Shown: positions 17,071 through 26,957, counted from the first letter of the stretch. The stretch: 44,352 nt of DNA from Calditrichota bacterium (GCA_003696775.1 RFFS01000158.1:1-44352); one strand, 5' to 3'. The notes: generated by a model not told the origin, from the sequence alone. A program made the numbers and translations.

Positions 17071-18773
17071 TGCCACACTATTTTATATGGCCACAGCGCC
17101 AACGCCCGGTTTTGAAATGGCTTAAAAGATTCGATTTTTTCCCGTAGCATCTGCTCCAAAGAGGGCGCGGAGGCAATAAACCGACTCAAAGAGCCCAACC
17201 AGTCCTTTTCCCCCGGATACCACACCAGTCGCACGGAATGTTCCGTGGGAATACCCGCTTTTTGCTTGGCCACCGCCAGCGCATCGTAAAAAGAACCCGT
17301 GATATCCGTTAATCCGGATTGAACCGCATCCTCTCCGCTCCACACACGCCCCTGGGCTAATTTATCCGCCGTGTCAATAGGCATCTTTCGTTCCTTGGCC
17401 GTCAGACGGACAAAATGCTGATAAAATTCATCAATCAGCCCTTGCATCACGGTACGTTCGGCATTGCTCCACGGTTTATAGATGGAAAAAAGTGTGGCGT
17501 TTTGACCTCTTTTTAAAACATCCACGCCTATGCCCGCTTTTTCACTCAGTCCGGCCATGTTAAATTTTCCGGCAAACACGCCAATGGAGCCGACCAGGCT
17601 TAACGGTTGGGCGATAAGTGTGTCGGCCGCCAATGCGATGTAATAGCCACCGGATGCGCCATAATCGCTGATGCTGGCAATGACCGGTTTTTTTTCACGG
17701 GCCCGGGCCACGGCTTCATAAATGGCGTCAGCCGTTGTTGCCACACCCCCCGGACTGTTTATGCGCAACATGATCGCGCGGGTGCTTTTGGATTCGGCGG
17801 CATTATGGATGGCCTTAATGATTTCCGCACTGCCGGTTGTTTTTCCCGTAAAAGGATTCGATCCGGCCGCACCGGAGGCGATCACACCTTCCACTTCCAC
17901 AACAACGATACGCTCCTTATCGCGTATTTTTAACGAACTGGCCGGAAGACGCGCGTAATCCTGGGCCGCATAACGCTTCCAACCGTTTTTCCTGAATCGC
18001 TCTTTCAGCCATTCCAAGCCCCGCACATCATCAATCAAACCGGATTGAAGAGCACCCTGCGCGGTGAAGCCGGTGACATCATTGATCAATTTTGTCACGC
18101 GTGGCGCCTGTAGGGATCGATCCGCCGCGATGGCGGACACCATGTAGTCAAACGCCTGATCCAGGATGCGCCCGACGGCTTCTTTATGTTCCGGTGAGGC
18201 GTGACGACGGGTGTATTGCTCCGGCGCTGATTTGTATCGCCCGGCATGGACATATTCCGCTTCAACACCGAACTTTTCCAACAATTCTTTATAATGCACC
18301 GATTCACTGCTGATGCCCGATAAAAAGAGATTGCCCGCAACGGGCATATACACGGAATCACATGCCGAGGCCATAAGATATTCCCGCGTGAACGCGAAGG
18401 GAAACCAGGCGTAGATTTTTTTGCCGCTTTCCCGATAGCGCCGGATGATGGCGCGTATTTCATCGGTTTGCGCCAGTCCGGGTTGGGCAAAATCAAAACG
18501 CAGCAATACGGCGTGAATCCGCTCATCGACGGCGGCTTTTTCCATAATATCCCTTAACGACTGCATGGACAGGGGGCGTTTTTGAGTCAGTTCATTAAAG
18601 GGATTCGGCGCCACATAATCATCCAGCGTGCCGCTCAGGGAAATATCCAGCCAGGCCTCATCGGGTACGGTCGGCTCGGAGGATCCGATAACGGTCATAA
18701 AAATGAAAAGCGTTACGATTATCACAATAAAACCGGAAAGCAGAACCAACAGATATTTCAGAAAAGATTTCAT
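17067..18773 (-). CDS. sppA: Signal peptide peptidase SppA, 67K type
   Basis: A 568-residue membrane-anchored serine peptidase with the duplicated SppA architecture. The N-terminal helix is about residues 7-30. The first copy carries the catalytic Lys in GRYKSAPEQYTR, and the second carries the nucleophile Ser in ISDYGASGGYYIALAAD. The second copy is announced by VVVEVEGVI and INSPGG. It digests signal peptides left in the membrane after secretion. The start has AAGGAAGA 4 bases upstream; the gene begins 14 bases after nupC and overlaps pgsA by 4 bases. Both catalytic residues are present, so activity is expected. Confidence 0.93.
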   Translation of the reverse strand: MKSFLKYLLVLLSGFIVIIVTLFIFMTVIGSSEPTVPDEAWLDISLSGTLDDYVAPNPFNELTQKRPLSMQSLRDIMEKAAVDERIHAVLLRFDFAQPGLAQTDEIRAIIRRYRESGKKIYAWFPFAFTREYLMASACDSVYMPVAGNLFLSGISSESVHYKELLEKFGVEAEYVHAGRYKSAPEQYTRRHASPEHKEAVGRILDQAFDYMVSAIAADRSLQAPRVTKLINDVTGFTAQGALQSGLIDDVRGLEWLKERFRKNGWKRYAAQDYARLPASSLKIRDKERIVVVEVEGVIASGAAGSNPFTGKTTGSAEIIKAIHNAAESKSTRAIMLRINSPGGVATTADAIYEAVARAREKKPVIASISDYGASGGYYIALAADTLIAQPLSLVGSIGVFAGKFNMAGLSEKAGIGVDVLKRGQNATLFSIYKPWSNAERTVMQGLIDEFYQHFVRLTAKERKMPIDTADKLAQGRVWSGEDAVQSGLTDITGSFYDALAVAKQKAGIPTEHSVRLVWYPGEKDWLGSLSRFIASAPSLEQMLREKIESFKPFQNRALALWPYKIVWQ

Positions 18774-18787
18774 TCTTCTTCCTTAAA

Positions 18788-20101
18788 TTACAGAAAACTG
18801 GTCAACACACCGGCAATGGTGGCCGTCATAAAAGTGGCCAGTGTTCCCCCCAAAACCGCTTTCAGGCCCATGCGGGCGATATCCGAACGTCGGCGCGGGG
18901 CAATACCGCCGATACCGCCGATCTGTATGGCAATGGATGAAAAATTCGCGAAACCGCATAAAGCATAGGTGGAAATAATGATCGCCTTTTCACCGATTTG
19001 ACCGGTGGGAATAATACGGGACAGGTCCAGATAGGCAATAAATTCATTGATGATCATTTTTTCACCGATCAGCGAACCGACTATGGTCGCGTCATGCCAG
19101 GGAACGCCGATCAGCCAGGCGATGGGGCTCAACAGATAGCCCAACACCACCTGCAGGGTGATGGGACCGCCGGTGGCCGTTGTCCAGCCGAACACACCCG
19201 TCACAGAAGTAAGGATGTAATTGACCATGGCGATGAGCGCGATAAATGCCAGCAGCATGCCGGCCACATTCAGGGCCAGTTGCAAACCATCCGCCGCGCC
19301 GGTAGCCGCCGCTTCGATTACATTGGAATTTGTTTTTTCCACAGCCACTTTTACTTCACCCATTGTGCGGGACTCTTCGGTTTCCGGCACAAGTATTTTG
19401 GAAATCACAATGGTGGCCGGGGCCGCCATGATGCTGGCGCTGAGCAAATGTTTGGCGTAAAACAATTGTTGCGCCGGGTCCGCTCCGCCCAACAAACCCA
19501 CATAAGCCGCCAAAACACCACCGGCAATGGTGGCCATCCCGCCGATCATCAAAGTGAGCAACTCGGATTTGGTCATAGGATCCACATACGGGCGCACCAC
19601 CAAAGGGGCTTCGGTTTGGCCGATGAACACATTGGCGGCTACCGAGATCGATTCCGCACCGCTTACTTTTAATATTTTGGCCATAACCCAGGCCATGCCC
19701 TGAACAATTTTTTGCATGACGCCCAGGTGATATAAAACAGACATCAACGAAGAGAAAAAGATAATGGTGGGTAAAACCTGAAAGGCAAAAATGAACCCCA
19801 CGCCTTTGGATTGCAATTCCGGCGAAAAGGCCTGCCCGAATTTACCCTGATCGGCCAGAGCGCCAAATACAAAGGCCGAACCTTCGTTGGTAAAGGAGAT
19901 GATTTTCACAAAAACCTGTCCAATGGCGTTGAAGACCGTTTCACCCCAAGGAACTAAAATCACAAAAATGGCAAAGATAACCTGCATGGCCACGCCGGCG
20001 CCCACCTGTCCCCATTTTACAGCGGAACGGTTATTGGAAAACATAAGGGCGATACCGACCAAAACAGTAAGTCCAAAAATTCCGAACAGTATATCTGTCA
20101 T
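18788..20101 (-). CDS. nupC: Concentrative nucleoside transporter (NupC/CNT family)
   Basis: A 437-residue inner-membrane carrier with about 10 hydrophobic segments. Motifs of the CNT family are clear: [13 protein letters not shown] in the middle, the [13 protein letters not shown] segment, and the C-terminal [21 protein letters not shown]. It should import nucleosides with sodium or protons. Its start overlaps the tdk stop by 4 bases (ATGA), so import and phosphorylation are translationally linked. The neighbours cdd, udk, tdk and punA give the fate of the imported nucleosides. The symbol reflects the family; substrate preference is not determined by sequence here. Confidence 0.94.
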   Translation of the reverse strand: MTDILFGIFGLTVLVGIALMFSNNRSAVKWGQVGAGVAMQVIFAIFVILVPWGETVFNAIGQVFVKIISFTNEGSAFVFGALADQGKFGQAFSPELQSKGVGFIFAFQVLPTIIFFSSLMSVLYHLGVMQKIVQGMAWVMAKILKVSGAESISVAANVFIGQTEAPLVVRPYVDPMTKSELLTLMIGGMATIAGGVLAAYVGLLGGADPAQQLFYAKHLLSASIMAAPATIVISKILVPETEESRTMGEVKVAVEKTNSNVIEAAATGAADGLQLALNVAGMLLAFIALIAMVNYILTSVTGVFGWTTATGGPITLQVVLGYLLSPIAWLIGVPWHDATIVGSLIGEKMIINEFIAYLDLSRIIPTGQIGEKAIIISTYALCGFANFSSIAIQIGGIGGIAPRRRSDIARMGLKAVLGGTLATFMTATIAGVLTSFL

Positions 20102-20670
20102 TTCTTCCTCTCTTCTTTTGGCGGTTCAAAACAGTTTCGACAACGGGCTTCATATAAGTCCGAAGCGCCGATGACCACTTTACGGGTATCATCCGAGATG
20201 CGTTGCGTATGATTGGCCGGATTGCCGCACATGACACAAATCGCATGGGTTTTGGTGATATATTCGGCAATCGCAAGCAATTCCGGTATGGGATCAAAAG
20301 GAATGCCGCGATAATCCTGATCCAGGCCGGCAACGATCACCCGTTTACCCATATTGGCCAGCGTTTGACACACTTTCACCAGACTGCGGTCAAAAAACTG
20401 CGCTTCATCTATGCCCACAACCTGGGCTTCCAGGGCAATATTTAAAATCTCACGGGGCTTTTTTATCACATGAGAGGGGATTTTTTGACGGTCATGCGAA
20501 ACGATTTCAGTATCACTGTAACGCTTGTCAATTTCCGGTTTAAACAGTTCAATTTTTTGGCGGGCGATTTGCGCGCGGCGCATGCGGCGTATCAACTCTT
20601 CGGTTTTGCCGCTGAACATACTGCCGCAAATCACTTCTATCCATCCGGTATGTTGTTTTAATATGTTCAT
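20098..20670 (-). CDS. tdk: Thymidine kinase (type II)
   Basis: A 190-residue cytosolic kinase making dTMP from thymidine. The P-loop is [14 protein letters not shown] near residue 16, the Walker B region is [10 protein letters not shown], and the lasso/zinc site has four cysteines in CVMC and CRNC with the usual spacing of about 36 residues. The thymidine-binding region [18 protein letters not shown] is intact. Length is normal for the bacterial TK1-like family. The start overlaps the udk stop and the stop overlaps nupC, both by 4 bases. Confidence 0.96.
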   Translation of the reverse strand: MNILKQHTGWIEVICGSMFSGKTEELIRRMRRAQIARQKIELFKPEIDKRYSDTEIVSHDRQKIPSHVIKKPREILNIALEAQVVGIDEAQFFDRSLVKVCQTLANMGKRVIVAGLDQDYRGIPFDPIPELLAIAEYITKTHAICVMCGNPANHTQRISDDTRKVVIGASDLYEARCRNCFEPPKEERKK

Positions 20671-21311
20671 CGGGTGGCATCATCCCTGTTGGAGTTTGCG
20701 AGCAGGTCCTTAATCTTCGCGGATATCACATCAATCGCCACGGTGTTTTTTCCACCGCGGGGGATGATCAGGTCCGCATGACGTTTGGATGGTTCGATAA
20801 ATTGGAAATACATGGGGCGGACGGTTTCCATATATTGGTTGATCACGGAATCCACCGTTCGGCCGCGTTCCGCAATATCGCGTTTGAGACGGCGGATAAA
20901 ACAGATATCCGGCGCGGTATCCACAAAAATTTTAATATCCATCAATTCCCTCAAACGCGGTTCGTTTAAAATCAAAATGCCTTCAAGAATAATGATGGTA
21001 TGCGGCTCCACCTTCCGTGTTTCTTTCAATCGGCTGTGGGTTTTATAATCATATACCGGATGCGAAATACTGCGACCATGCAACAAATCGTTCATCTGCT
21101 CATACAGGAGTTCATGATCAAACGCGTCCGGGTGGTCAAAATTACGGCCTGTTCTCGAATCAAATGGGATATGAGACAGGTCTTTATAATACGCATCTTC
21201 CTGTATCATGGTTACACTGCTGGAAACCATCTGATCCATAATGGTACGCGCGATGAGCGTCTTTCCGGAACCGGAGGCTCCGGAGATACCTATTAATATG
21301 CCTTTTTTCAT
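20667..21311 (-). CDS. udk: Uridine kinase
   Basis: A 214-residue kinase that phosphorylates uridine and cytidine to UMP and CMP. The P-loop [11 protein letters not shown] is near the start, followed by the DAYYKD and NFDHPDAFD substrate loops, and the lid region has [22 protein letters not shown]. All are typical of bacterial Udk. The start overlaps the cdd stop by 4 bases (ATGA) and has no clear Shine-Dalgarno, which fits coupled translation. It works with cdd upstream (cytidine to uridine) and nupC. Confidence 0.96.
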   Translation of the reverse strand: MKKGILIGISGASGSGKTLIARTIMDQMVSSSVTMIQEDAYYKDLSHIPFDSRTGRNFDHPDAFDHELLYEQMNDLLHGRSISHPVYDYKTHSRLKETRKVEPHTIIILEGILILNEPRLRELMDIKIFVDTAPDICFIRRLKRDIAERGRTVDSVINQYMETVRPMYFQFIEPSKRHADLIIPRGGKNTVAIDVISAKIKDLLANSNRDDATR

Positions 21312-21721
21312 TGTGCTTTCAATTGGGATTCGTCAAATGCCAGGGGTAATAAATCTTTTAAGCGGTATGTTTTGTATTGTTTGCCGTTGGTCAGATAAAT
21401 CGTCAGGTCGGGCGCGTAGTCATATAAAAGTTGGCGACATGCCCCGCAGGGCGGACAAAAATCAAATTTTTCGGCATAAATAGAAATAGCAGAAAAACGG
21501 GTGATCCCCTCTGAAAGCGCTTTGACAAGCGCCACCCGTTCCGCACATATGGTAAGCCCGTAGGAGCTGCTTTCCACATTCGAACCGATGATCACCTTAC
21601 CCTCTTCCGTTTCCAGAGCAGCGCCAACCCGAAAATGTGAATAACGGGCTTGTGCGTGTTTTACGGCGTCCTGAGCCGCCGCATTCAATCGGGCAATCCT
21701 GCCTTCTTCTTTATCCGTCAC
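21308..21721 (-). CDS. cdd: Cytidine deaminase
   Basis: A 137-residue zinc enzyme converting cytidine and deoxycytidine to uridine forms. Zinc ligands and catalytic Glu are in ICAERVAL and CPPCGACRQ; the substrate loop is GSNVESSSYGLT. Length fits the homotetrameric bacterial type. The start is a GTG with AAGGAC 5 bases upstream. It follows ssb by 17 bases and is joined to udk by an ATGA overlap. Confidence 0.96.
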   Translation of the reverse strand: MTDKEEGRIARLNAAAQDAVKHAQARYSHFRVGAALETEEGKVIIGSNVESSSYGLTICAERVALVKALSEGITRFSAISIYAEKFDFCPPCGACRQLLYDYAPDLTIYLTNGKQYKTYRLKDLLPLAFDESQLKAQ

Positions 21722-21738
21722 GTCCTTATACCTTTCCG

Positions 21739-22188
21739 TTAAAATGGCAGATCGTCTTCGTCCTGCGCGTTATCGGCGGCAGCCGGTGCTTCTTCCGCCG
21801 GTTTGGACTGAGACGGGCGACTGGCTTGCGGAGCACCACCCTGCTCATCGCCTCTGGAACCGACCATCTGAAGATCATTCACAACGATTTCCGTGCGATA
21901 TCGTTTTTGACCTTTGTCATCTTCCCAACTGGAAGTTTGCAAACGGCCTTCGACAAACACCAGTTTGCCTTTGCGTAAATACTCACCGGCCACTTCCGCC
22001 GTTTTATTAAAGGCCAGAATGTTGTGCCACTCCGTCTTTTCTTCCCACTCACCATCCTTATTCTTTTGACGATGATTGGTTGCCAGGCTAAATGTGGCGA
22101 TCGCCATTCCGCTCGGGGCGTAACGCATTTCCGGGTCTTTACCCAGACGTCCCAGCAGAATCACCTTATTGACCGTGCCTCTGGACAT
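21739..22188 (-). CDS. ssb: Single-stranded DNA-binding protein
   Basis: A 149-residue SSB. The OB-fold (about 1-108) starts [21 protein letters not shown] and includes [23 protein letters not shown] and [13 protein letters not shown] Gln/Ser/Ala-rich tail ends in the acidic tip DEDDLPF that docks replication and repair partners. A strong AAAGGAGG ribosome site precedes the ATG. It heads the salvage operon, so DNA maintenance and nucleotide supply share a transcript. A terminator-like hairpin lies 33 bases upstream. Confidence 0.97.
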   Translation of the reverse strand: MSRGTVNKVILLGRLGKDPEMRYAPSGMAIATFSLATNHRQKNKDGEWEEKTEWHNILAFNKTAEVAGEYLRKGKLVFVEGRLQTSSWEDDKGQKRYRTEIVVNDLQMVGSRGDEQGGAPQASRPSQSKPAEEAPAAADNAQDEDDLPF

Positions 22189-22220
22189 AGCGCCTCCTTT
22201 ATGTTATAGTGAAACAAAAA

Positions 22221-22246
22221 AGCCCCGGAGTAAGCTCTCCGAGGCT
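22221..22246 (-). terminator. Terminator between CxxC mini-peptide and ssb
   Basis: On the minus strand this is a full 10-bp stem (AGCCTCGGAG/CTCCGGGGCT, with one G-U pair) and a 6-base loop, followed by TTTTTTG. The G-U pair would be a C-A mismatch on the plus strand, so it is oriented for the minus-strand mini-peptide gene. It could also attenuate read-through into ssb. Confidence 0.75.
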
Positions 22247-22331
22247 TTAAAAATAATCAAAATCCGTTAAAAACGAAAACGTTTTGAAAAAATATTACGG
22301 AAAGCGTTACACAACTCCCCAAAATAATTTC

Positions 22332-22520
22332 TTAGTTATCTCCGTCTTTTTTCTTACAAATTTTGCAATTGGGATCCAGCCACGGTGGAGGCAGGGTAAT
22401 TATGGAAGAATACGTTTGACCATTTTTTGGGCTAATGGTCGTTTGGGCCGTGTCCAGTATCGACATTGTAATTACCAGGGTAAATACAAAGGCGACGACA
22501 AATGCAGCTACCTTCTTCAT
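22332..22520 (-). CDS. Orphan secreted mini-peptide with C-terminal CxxC
   Basis: A 62-residue product from the ATG at 22520, which sits 5 bases after AAAGGAG; an ATG one codon earlier is too close to that site. Residues 1-25 form a signal peptide or single membrane helix (KKVAAFVVAFVFTLVITMS). The rest is a short exported tail with a proline run (LPPPW) and the end NCKICKKKDGDN, containing a CxxC pair and a Lys/Asp-rich terminus. I do not recognise a family. It has its own candidate promoter at 22690-22717, a leader of about 160 bases and its own terminator at 22221-22246, so it looks like a monocistronic, possibly regulated gene. The signal sequence, ribosome site and stop placement support real coding; function is unknown. 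Confidence 0.6.
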   Translation of the reverse strand: MKKVAAFVVAFVFTLVITMSILDTAQTTISPKNGQTYSSIITLPPPWLDPNCKICKKKDGDN

Positions 22521-22689
22521 CATATCTCCTTTCTGTTTGGTGAATAAAGAAGTCTTGCATAACATATTTCACACAGTACGGGAAGCCTTGTTTGGGAAGA
22601 ACTTCCAAAACCGTATGGTAGCTAACTTTGTCTGATTCCGTTCAGGTAGGTTTTATCCGTAAAAAAGTAATAACCGATAAATATGGGCT

Positions 22690-22717
22690 AATATAAAATG
22701 TACTCGGAAAAATGCAA
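22690..22717 (-). promoter_or_regulatory. Promoter for the CxxC mini-peptide gene
   Basis: Minus strand TTGCAT (22717-22712), 16 bases, TATATT (22695-22690). The same TTGCAT hexamer occurs in the SDR promoter at 39593-39621. Between it and the gene are about 160 bases of leader containing a short dyad (GGAAG-TT-CTTCC). I see nothing else in 22524-22795. Confidence 0.45.
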
Positions 22718-22795
22718 GAAATATGTAGAAAGAATTTGATATTTTATTAGATATTGAAGGGCAATTTGACGACGATCACAACTTTTACCCGTAAT

Positions 22796-23866
22796 TTACG
22801 AAGCAATATTGTCCAGTTGGGCGGAACGTTCCGCTAATTGCAGGGCCTCAATAAGCTCATCCAAATCGCCTTCCATAACCCGATCCAGCTTATACAACGT
22901 CAGATTTATACGGTGATCGGTCACCCGGCCCTGTGGATAGTTGTAGGTACGTATCTTGGCGCTGCGGTCGCCGCTGCCCACCATGGATTTACGCTGTTGA
23001 TCCACCTGTTGCTTCTGTTCGGAAAGGGCCATGTCCATCAGGCGGCTGCGTAGTACTTTCAACGCTTTGACTTTGTTTTTTAACTGCGATTTCTCATCCT
23101 GGCAACTCACAACAATACCGGTGGGTATATGTGTAATGCGCACAGCGGAATCCGTGGTATTGACGCTTTGACCGCCCGGACCGCTGGAGCGGTACACATC
23201 GATGCGCAATTCATTAGGATCGATTTCCACATCAACTTCCTCGGCTTCGGGAAGAACCACCACGGAAACAGCCGAGGTATGTATCCGTCCCTGTGTTTCG
23301 GTATCGGGTACGCGCTGCACCCGGTGTACGCCGCTTTCAAACTTTAACGTGCCGTATGCGTGGTCGCCGTCCACGGAAAAGATGACTTCCTTAAAACCAC
23401 CACGTTCCGAGGGGTTGGAGTTCATAATCTCGGTCTTAAAGCCGTGCTGTTCACAATATTTACTGTACATACGATACAAATCACCGGCAAAGATCGCCGC
23501 TTCATCGCCACCTGTACCGGCGCGTATTTCCACAATGGCGTTTTTGTGATCTTCGGGGTCTTTGGGTAGCAATAAAACTTTAAGCTCTTCTTCAAATCTT
23601 TCGATTTGGCCTTTTAATTCCTCCAGCTCCATTTGTGCCATCTCCACCAACTCCGGGTCTTCCGCTTCGGCAATCAATTCCTGATTGCCTTCATAATCAG
23701 ATAACGCTTTCAGGTAAGGCTCTCCCACTTCCATGATTTTGGAGACTTCACTATGCTCACGACTTAAATCGCGGAAGCGCTTGGGGTCCTGATGGACACC
23801 GGGCTGCGACAGAGCTTCGTTCAGTTCATCCAGTTTTTTGCGAAGGGTCTCGATTTTATCTTTCAT
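22796..23866 (-). CDS. prfA: Peptide chain release factor 1
   Basis: A class I release factor (about 356 residues) that reads UAA and UAG. The peptidyl-hydrolysis loop is [17 protein letters not shown]. The stop-codon tripeptide region reads [14 protein letters not shown], so the P-x-T motif of RF1 is present with Asp in the middle, and SPF of RF2 is absent. Length fits RF1. I start it at the ATG at 23866; a GTG three codons upstream at 23875 is also possible, and neither has a strong ribosome site. It lies just downstream of rpmE and its terminator. Confidence 0.96.
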   Translation of the reverse strand: MKDKIETLRKKLDELNEALSQPGVHQDPKRFRDLSREHSEVSKIMEVGEPYLKALSDYEGNQELIAEAEDPELVEMAQMELEELKGQIERFEEELKVLLLPKDPEDHKNAIVEIRAGTGGDEAAIFAGDLYRMYSKYCEQHGFKTEIMNSNPSERGGFKEVIFSVDGDHAYGTLKFESGVHRVQRVPDTETQGRIHTSAVSVVVLPEAEEVDVEIDPNELRIDVYRSSGPGGQSVNTTDSAVRITHIPTGIVVSCQDEKSQLKNKVKALKVLRSRLMDMALSEQKQQVDQQRKSMVGSGDRSAKIRTYNYPQGRVTDHRINLTLYKLDRVMEGDLDELIEALQLAERSAQLDNIAS

Positions 23867-23900
23867 GCTACTCACGTGGTTTGACGGGCTATAAACAAAA

Positions 23901-23928
23901 AACGGAATGACAAGGCGGCCATTCCGTT
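23901..23928 (-). terminator. Terminator/attenuator between rpmE and prfA
   Basis: A perfect 9-bp stem (AACGGAATG/CATTCCGTT) with a 10-base loop, followed on the minus strand by TTTTTGTTTATA. It ends rpmE transcripts 19 bases past the stop. prfA begins 35 bases further on, so either it has its own promoter or the terminator is leaky. Confidence 0.8.
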
Positions 23929-23947
23929 AAAATAGGGTTCCGATGCG

Positions 23948-24190
23948 TTATCGGTTGTATTTTCTTCTGAATTTCTCCACACGACCGGCGGAATCCACCA
24001 GCATTTGTTTACCGGTAAAAAACGGATGAGAGGCGCTGGAAATTTCCACTTTGATCAACGGATATTCCTTGCCGTCTTCCCACTTAATCGTTTCTTTTGA
24101 GGTCGCGGTTGATCGGGTTAAGAAAGCCAAATCCGACGAAGTGTCTTTATACACAACGAAATCGTATTTGGGATGTATATCTTTTTTCAT
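23948..24190 (-). CDS. rpmE2: 50S ribosomal protein L31 type B (zinc-free)
   Basis: An 80-residue L31. The MKKDIHPKY start, [17 protein letters not shown] and the end [10 protein letters not shown] are typical. It has no cysteine at all, so it is the zinc-independent type B form used by many bacteria instead of the CxxC form. The ATG at 24190 has GGAGGA 5 bases upstream; an in-frame ATG four codons earlier lacks one. A good promoter ends about 30 bases before it. Confidence 0.95.
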   Translation of the reverse strand: MKKDIHPKYDFVVYKDTSSDLAFLTRSTATSKETIKWEDGKEYPLIKVEISSASHPFFTGKQMLVDSAGRVEKFRRKYNR

Positions 24191-24218
24191 GTAATCCTCC
24201 AATGTCCAATAGCCTTGA

Positions 24219-24247
24219 AATATACAGAGCGCGGGCTATTTTAGCAA
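24219..24247 (-). promoter_or_regulatory. Promoter for rpmE
   Basis: Minus strand TTGCTA (24247-24242), 17 bases, TATATT (24224-24219). It fits entirely in the 76-base gap after rho and predicts a leader of about 22 bases that contains the ribosome site. The same hexamers, with one change, appear before plsX. Confidence 0.6.
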
Positions 24248-24266
24248 ACCTTTTTGCACATTGCCG

Positions 24267-25517
24267 TTATGAATTCATGGAACGCAAAAAGTCCTTATTG
24301 CTTTTTGTTTCACGCATTTTATCCAATAAAAATTCCATCCCCTCGATCACATTCATCTCATTCAGGAATTTACGCAACACCCAGATACGGGAAAGTTCCT
24401 CACGGGTGAGCAACAGTTCTTCCTTACGCGTTCCGGATTTATTGATGTCGATCGCAGGGAAAATACGGCGGTCGGACAGTCGTCGATCCAGCACCAGCTC
24501 CATATTACCCGTCCCTTTAAATTCTTCAAAAATCACTTCATCCATGCGCGAGCCGGTATCGATCAACGCCGTGGCGATAATGGTCAGACTGCCGCCTTCT
24601 TCCAGATTACGGGCGCTACCGAAAAAGCGCTTGGGCTTTTGCAGGGCATTAGAATCCACTCCGCCGGAAAGGATTTTACCACTGTGCGGGATTACGGTAT
24701 TGTGCGCGCGGGCCAGGCGGGTTACGCTATCCAGCAGTATCACCACGTCCTTATTGTACTCCACCAGCCGCTTGGCTTTTTCCAAAACCATATCGGCCAC
24801 CTGAACGTGGCGTTCGGCCGGTTCGTCAAAAGTTGAACTGATCACTTCCGCCTCAACGGAACGTTCCATGTCGGTTACCTCTTCGGGTCTTTCATCGATC
24901 AGCAGCACCATCAACTCCACTTCCGGATGGTTTTGCGATATGGCGTTGGCGATTTTTTGCATCAGAATGGTTTTACCGGTACGCGGCTGGGCGACAATCA
25001 AACCACGCTGCCCTTTACCTATCGGTGTAAGCAAATTCATTATGCGCATGGAGTAATCATTGCGCACGGTTTCCAGCTCTATTTTTTCATTGGGATAAAG
25101 CGGCGTCAGCGTATCAAAAAATTTACGTTCGCGGGCCTTGTCCGGGCTTTCAAAGTTGACCGCTTCCACCCGCAACAGGGCAAAAAAGCGCTCGTTATCC
25201 TTGGGCGGACGAATTTGACCGGTAACCGTATCGCCTGTACGCAGACCAAATCGCTTAATTTGTGAAGGCGATACATATATGTCATCTGGGCCGGGCAGGT
25301 AACTGTAATTTTGCGATCGCAAAAAGCCGTATCCGTCCGGTAAAATTTCCAGCACGCCCTTGGAAAAGATCAGGCCTTCCTGGGCGGTCTGTTCTTCCAG
25401 AATCCGGAAAATCAATTCCTGTTTTTTTAATCCCGATGCGCCTGAAATATTAAGCTCATTAGCTATCTCGGTCAATTCGGTTATTTTTTTCTTCTTTAGT
25501 TCTTCAATATCCAACAT
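24267..25517 (-). CDS. rho: Transcription termination factor Rho
   Basis: A 416-residue hexameric RNA helicase. The N-terminal domain (about 1-45, [26 protein letters not shown]) precedes the cold-shock-like RNA-binding domain (about 48-120, with GYGFLR and [24 protein letters not shown]). The ATPase core has the P-loop [24 protein letters not shown], Walker [14 protein letters not shown], and the Q-loop region [21 protein letters not shown]. Length is close to the E. coli protein. Ribosome site AAAGGACC. The 160-base leader has a short UUCG-capped stem (25584-25597) but no obvious terminator. Several convergent gene pairs here lack intrinsic terminators, so Rho probably matters. Confidence 0.97.
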   Translation of the reverse strand: MLDIEELKKKKITELTEIANELNISGASGLKKQELIFRILEEQTAQEGLIFSKGVLEILPDGYGFLRSQNYSYLPGPDDIYVSPSQIKRFGLRTGDTVTGQIRPPKDNERFFALLRVEAVNFESPDKARERKFFDTLTPLYPNEKIELETVRNDYSMRIMNLLTPIGKGQRGLIVAQPRTGKTILMQKIANAISQNHPEVELMVLLIDERPEEVTDMERSVEAEVISSTFDEPAERHVQVADMVLEKAKRLVEYNKDVVILLDSVTRLARAHNTVIPHSGKILSGGVDSNALQKPKRFFGSARNLEEGGSLTIIATALIDTGSRMDEVIFEEFKGTGNMELVLDRRLSDRRIFPAIDINKSGTRKEELLLTREELSRIWVLRKFLNEMNVIEGMEFLLDKMRETKSNKDFLRSMNS

Positions 25518-25583
25518 GGCAGGTCCTTTTAAGTTATAAATTATGCGATGGTATGTCCGGGAATATGTATTTGTTATATAATG

Positions 25584-25597
25584 ATACCCGAAGGTAT
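25584..25597 (-). other. Small UUCG-tetraloop stem in the rho leader
   Basis: On the minus strand ATACC-TTCG-GGTAT makes a 5-bp stem with the very stable UUCG loop, about 70 bases before the rho start. It has no T run after it, so it is not a terminator. It may be chance or part of a structured leader; rho is autoregulated in other bacteria. Confidence 0.3.
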
Positions 25598-25677
25598 TTT
25601 TAAATGTATGTTTTTTGAAGTTTTAGTTTTTTTACACGTCGAGGTTGTTTGAAAGAAACAATAACAAGGCTGGCAAT

Positions 25678-26955
25678 TTACTTAACAAGCCCGTATATGT
25701 CAACCGTTCTTTTTAGGGCACCGATCAAATAGTGGCTGCCCATGACCAGCAGCACATCTTTTTGATCGATTCCTTTCTTCACAAACTCGTATGCCTCCCG
25801 GGAATCTTTAATTAATTTTGCTTTTTGCCCCTGTCGTTCAAACGCATCCGCCAAAAGACGTCCGTCCTGACGCCGTCCGCTTTCCGGCTCGGTTACCGTC
25901 ACCGACGCGAACCGGGCAACCAGCAAACGCACGATGGCTTCCATATCCTTGTCGTTAACCAACCCAAGAATCAGGTGCGCTTTTCTTTTTCCAACAAGCG
26001 AGAAAAACGTCTCGACGGTACGGGCAATGCCCTGTGCATTATGGCTGACATCGAAATAGATATCAGGGGAACGCCGCACCAGCTCCAGACGTCCCGGCCA
26101 ACGCATGGCGGACAACCGCTCTTCCAGGGCGACTCCATTCCACGCAAGGCCATGCTCCCTTAAAAAATTATAAGCGACCAGACATGCCAAAGAGAAGTTT
26201 TCCACCTGCATGGCGCCGGGCTGGGGTAAATGTCCCCGCACCGCTCCCCAGGGACCTTCCACATGGAAACCATCACCCGGAGTGTATTGCCAACGCACTG
26301 CATCGGACAAATAAATCCATCGGGCTTTTTGGGACCCGGCTCTTGCTTTCAGCACTTCAAGCGCCCCGGCCTGTTGTGGCGCGGAAATCACCTGAGCGTT
26401 TTCCTTAATTATACCCGCTTTTTCTCCCGCGATATCGCGCAGGGTATGGCCCAACTGTTTTTGATGATCAAAGGAAACGGGCGTGATCACCGCCCAACGC
26501 GAGGGAACGATATTTGTGGAATCCAGTCGGCCGCCCAACCCGGTTTCCATAACCGTAACATCCACCTGCTGACGGGCAAAATACCACAAGGCCATGGCGG
26601 TAGTGGTATCAAAAAAAGTGGCCTTACGTTGCAGCACTTGCGGTTTTACCTGTTTCCAAAAATCCATGACATCCTGTTCCGGAATCAAACGCCCGTTTAC
26701 GCGGATGCGTTCGCGAAAGTCCGTTAAATGTGGCGAGGTAAACAGGCCGGTTTTCAGACCATGCGCCTGCAGAATATGCGCCAGATACAGGCTGGTACTG
26801 CCTTTTCCGTTGGTGCCGGCTACATGAATGACGGGATAACGTTCCTGAGGATTTTGCAGAGCGGCGCACAGGGCGCGGATATTTTCCAGACCCAGTTTAA
26901 TGGCAAATTTTTGGAGGTCATACAGCTCGCTGACAACCGTTGCATAATCGGACAT
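25678..26955 (-). CDS. folC: Folylpolyglutamate synthase / dihydrofolate synthase
   Basis: A 425-residue Mur-ligase-like enzyme that adds glutamate to folates. The P-loop is VAGTNGKGSTSLYLAHIL near residue 46; the Mg site region is VTVMETGLGGRLDSTNIV; the FDHQKQLGHTLRDIAGEKAGIIK segment and the C-terminal ILGLVNDKD are family hallmarks. One gene presumably provides both activities, as in many bacteria. It starts 2 bases after the upstream membrane-protein gene and has no strong ribosome site, so it is probably translated by coupling. Confidence 0.96.
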   Translation of the reverse strand: MSDYATVVSELYDLQKFAIKLGLENIRALCAALQNPQERYPVIHVAGTNGKGSTSLYLAHILQAHGLKTGLFTSPHLTDFRERIRVNGRLIPEQDVMDFWKQVKPQVLQRKATFFDTTTAMALWYFARQQVDVTVMETGLGGRLDSTNIVPSRWAVITPVSFDHQKQLGHTLRDIAGEKAGIIKENAQVISAPQQAGALEVLKARAGSQKARWIYLSDAVRWQYTPGDGFHVEGPWGAVRGHLPQPGAMQVENFSLACLVAYNFLREHGLAWNGVALEERLSAMRWPGRLELVRRSPDIYFDVSHNAQGIARTVETFFSLVGKRKAHLILGLVNDKDMEAIVRLLVARFASVTVTEPESGRRQDGRLLADAFERQGQKAKLIKDSREAYEFVKKGIDQKDVLLVMGSHYLIGALKRTVDIYGLVK

Positions 26956-26957
26956 GG

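Noticed and set aside
18998-19672. 224-codon plus-strand frame opposite nupC
   Set aside because: Gln/His/Gly-rich antisense of a membrane-protein gene with clear CNT motifs; no ribosome site.
22790-22800. CGTAA-T-TTACG dyad at the prfA stop as a terminator
   Set aside because: The stem is 5 bp with a one-base loop and no T run follows.
24097-24804. 235-codon plus-strand frame opposite rho
   Set aside because: Ser/Arg-rich antisense of rho, which has all helicase motifs.
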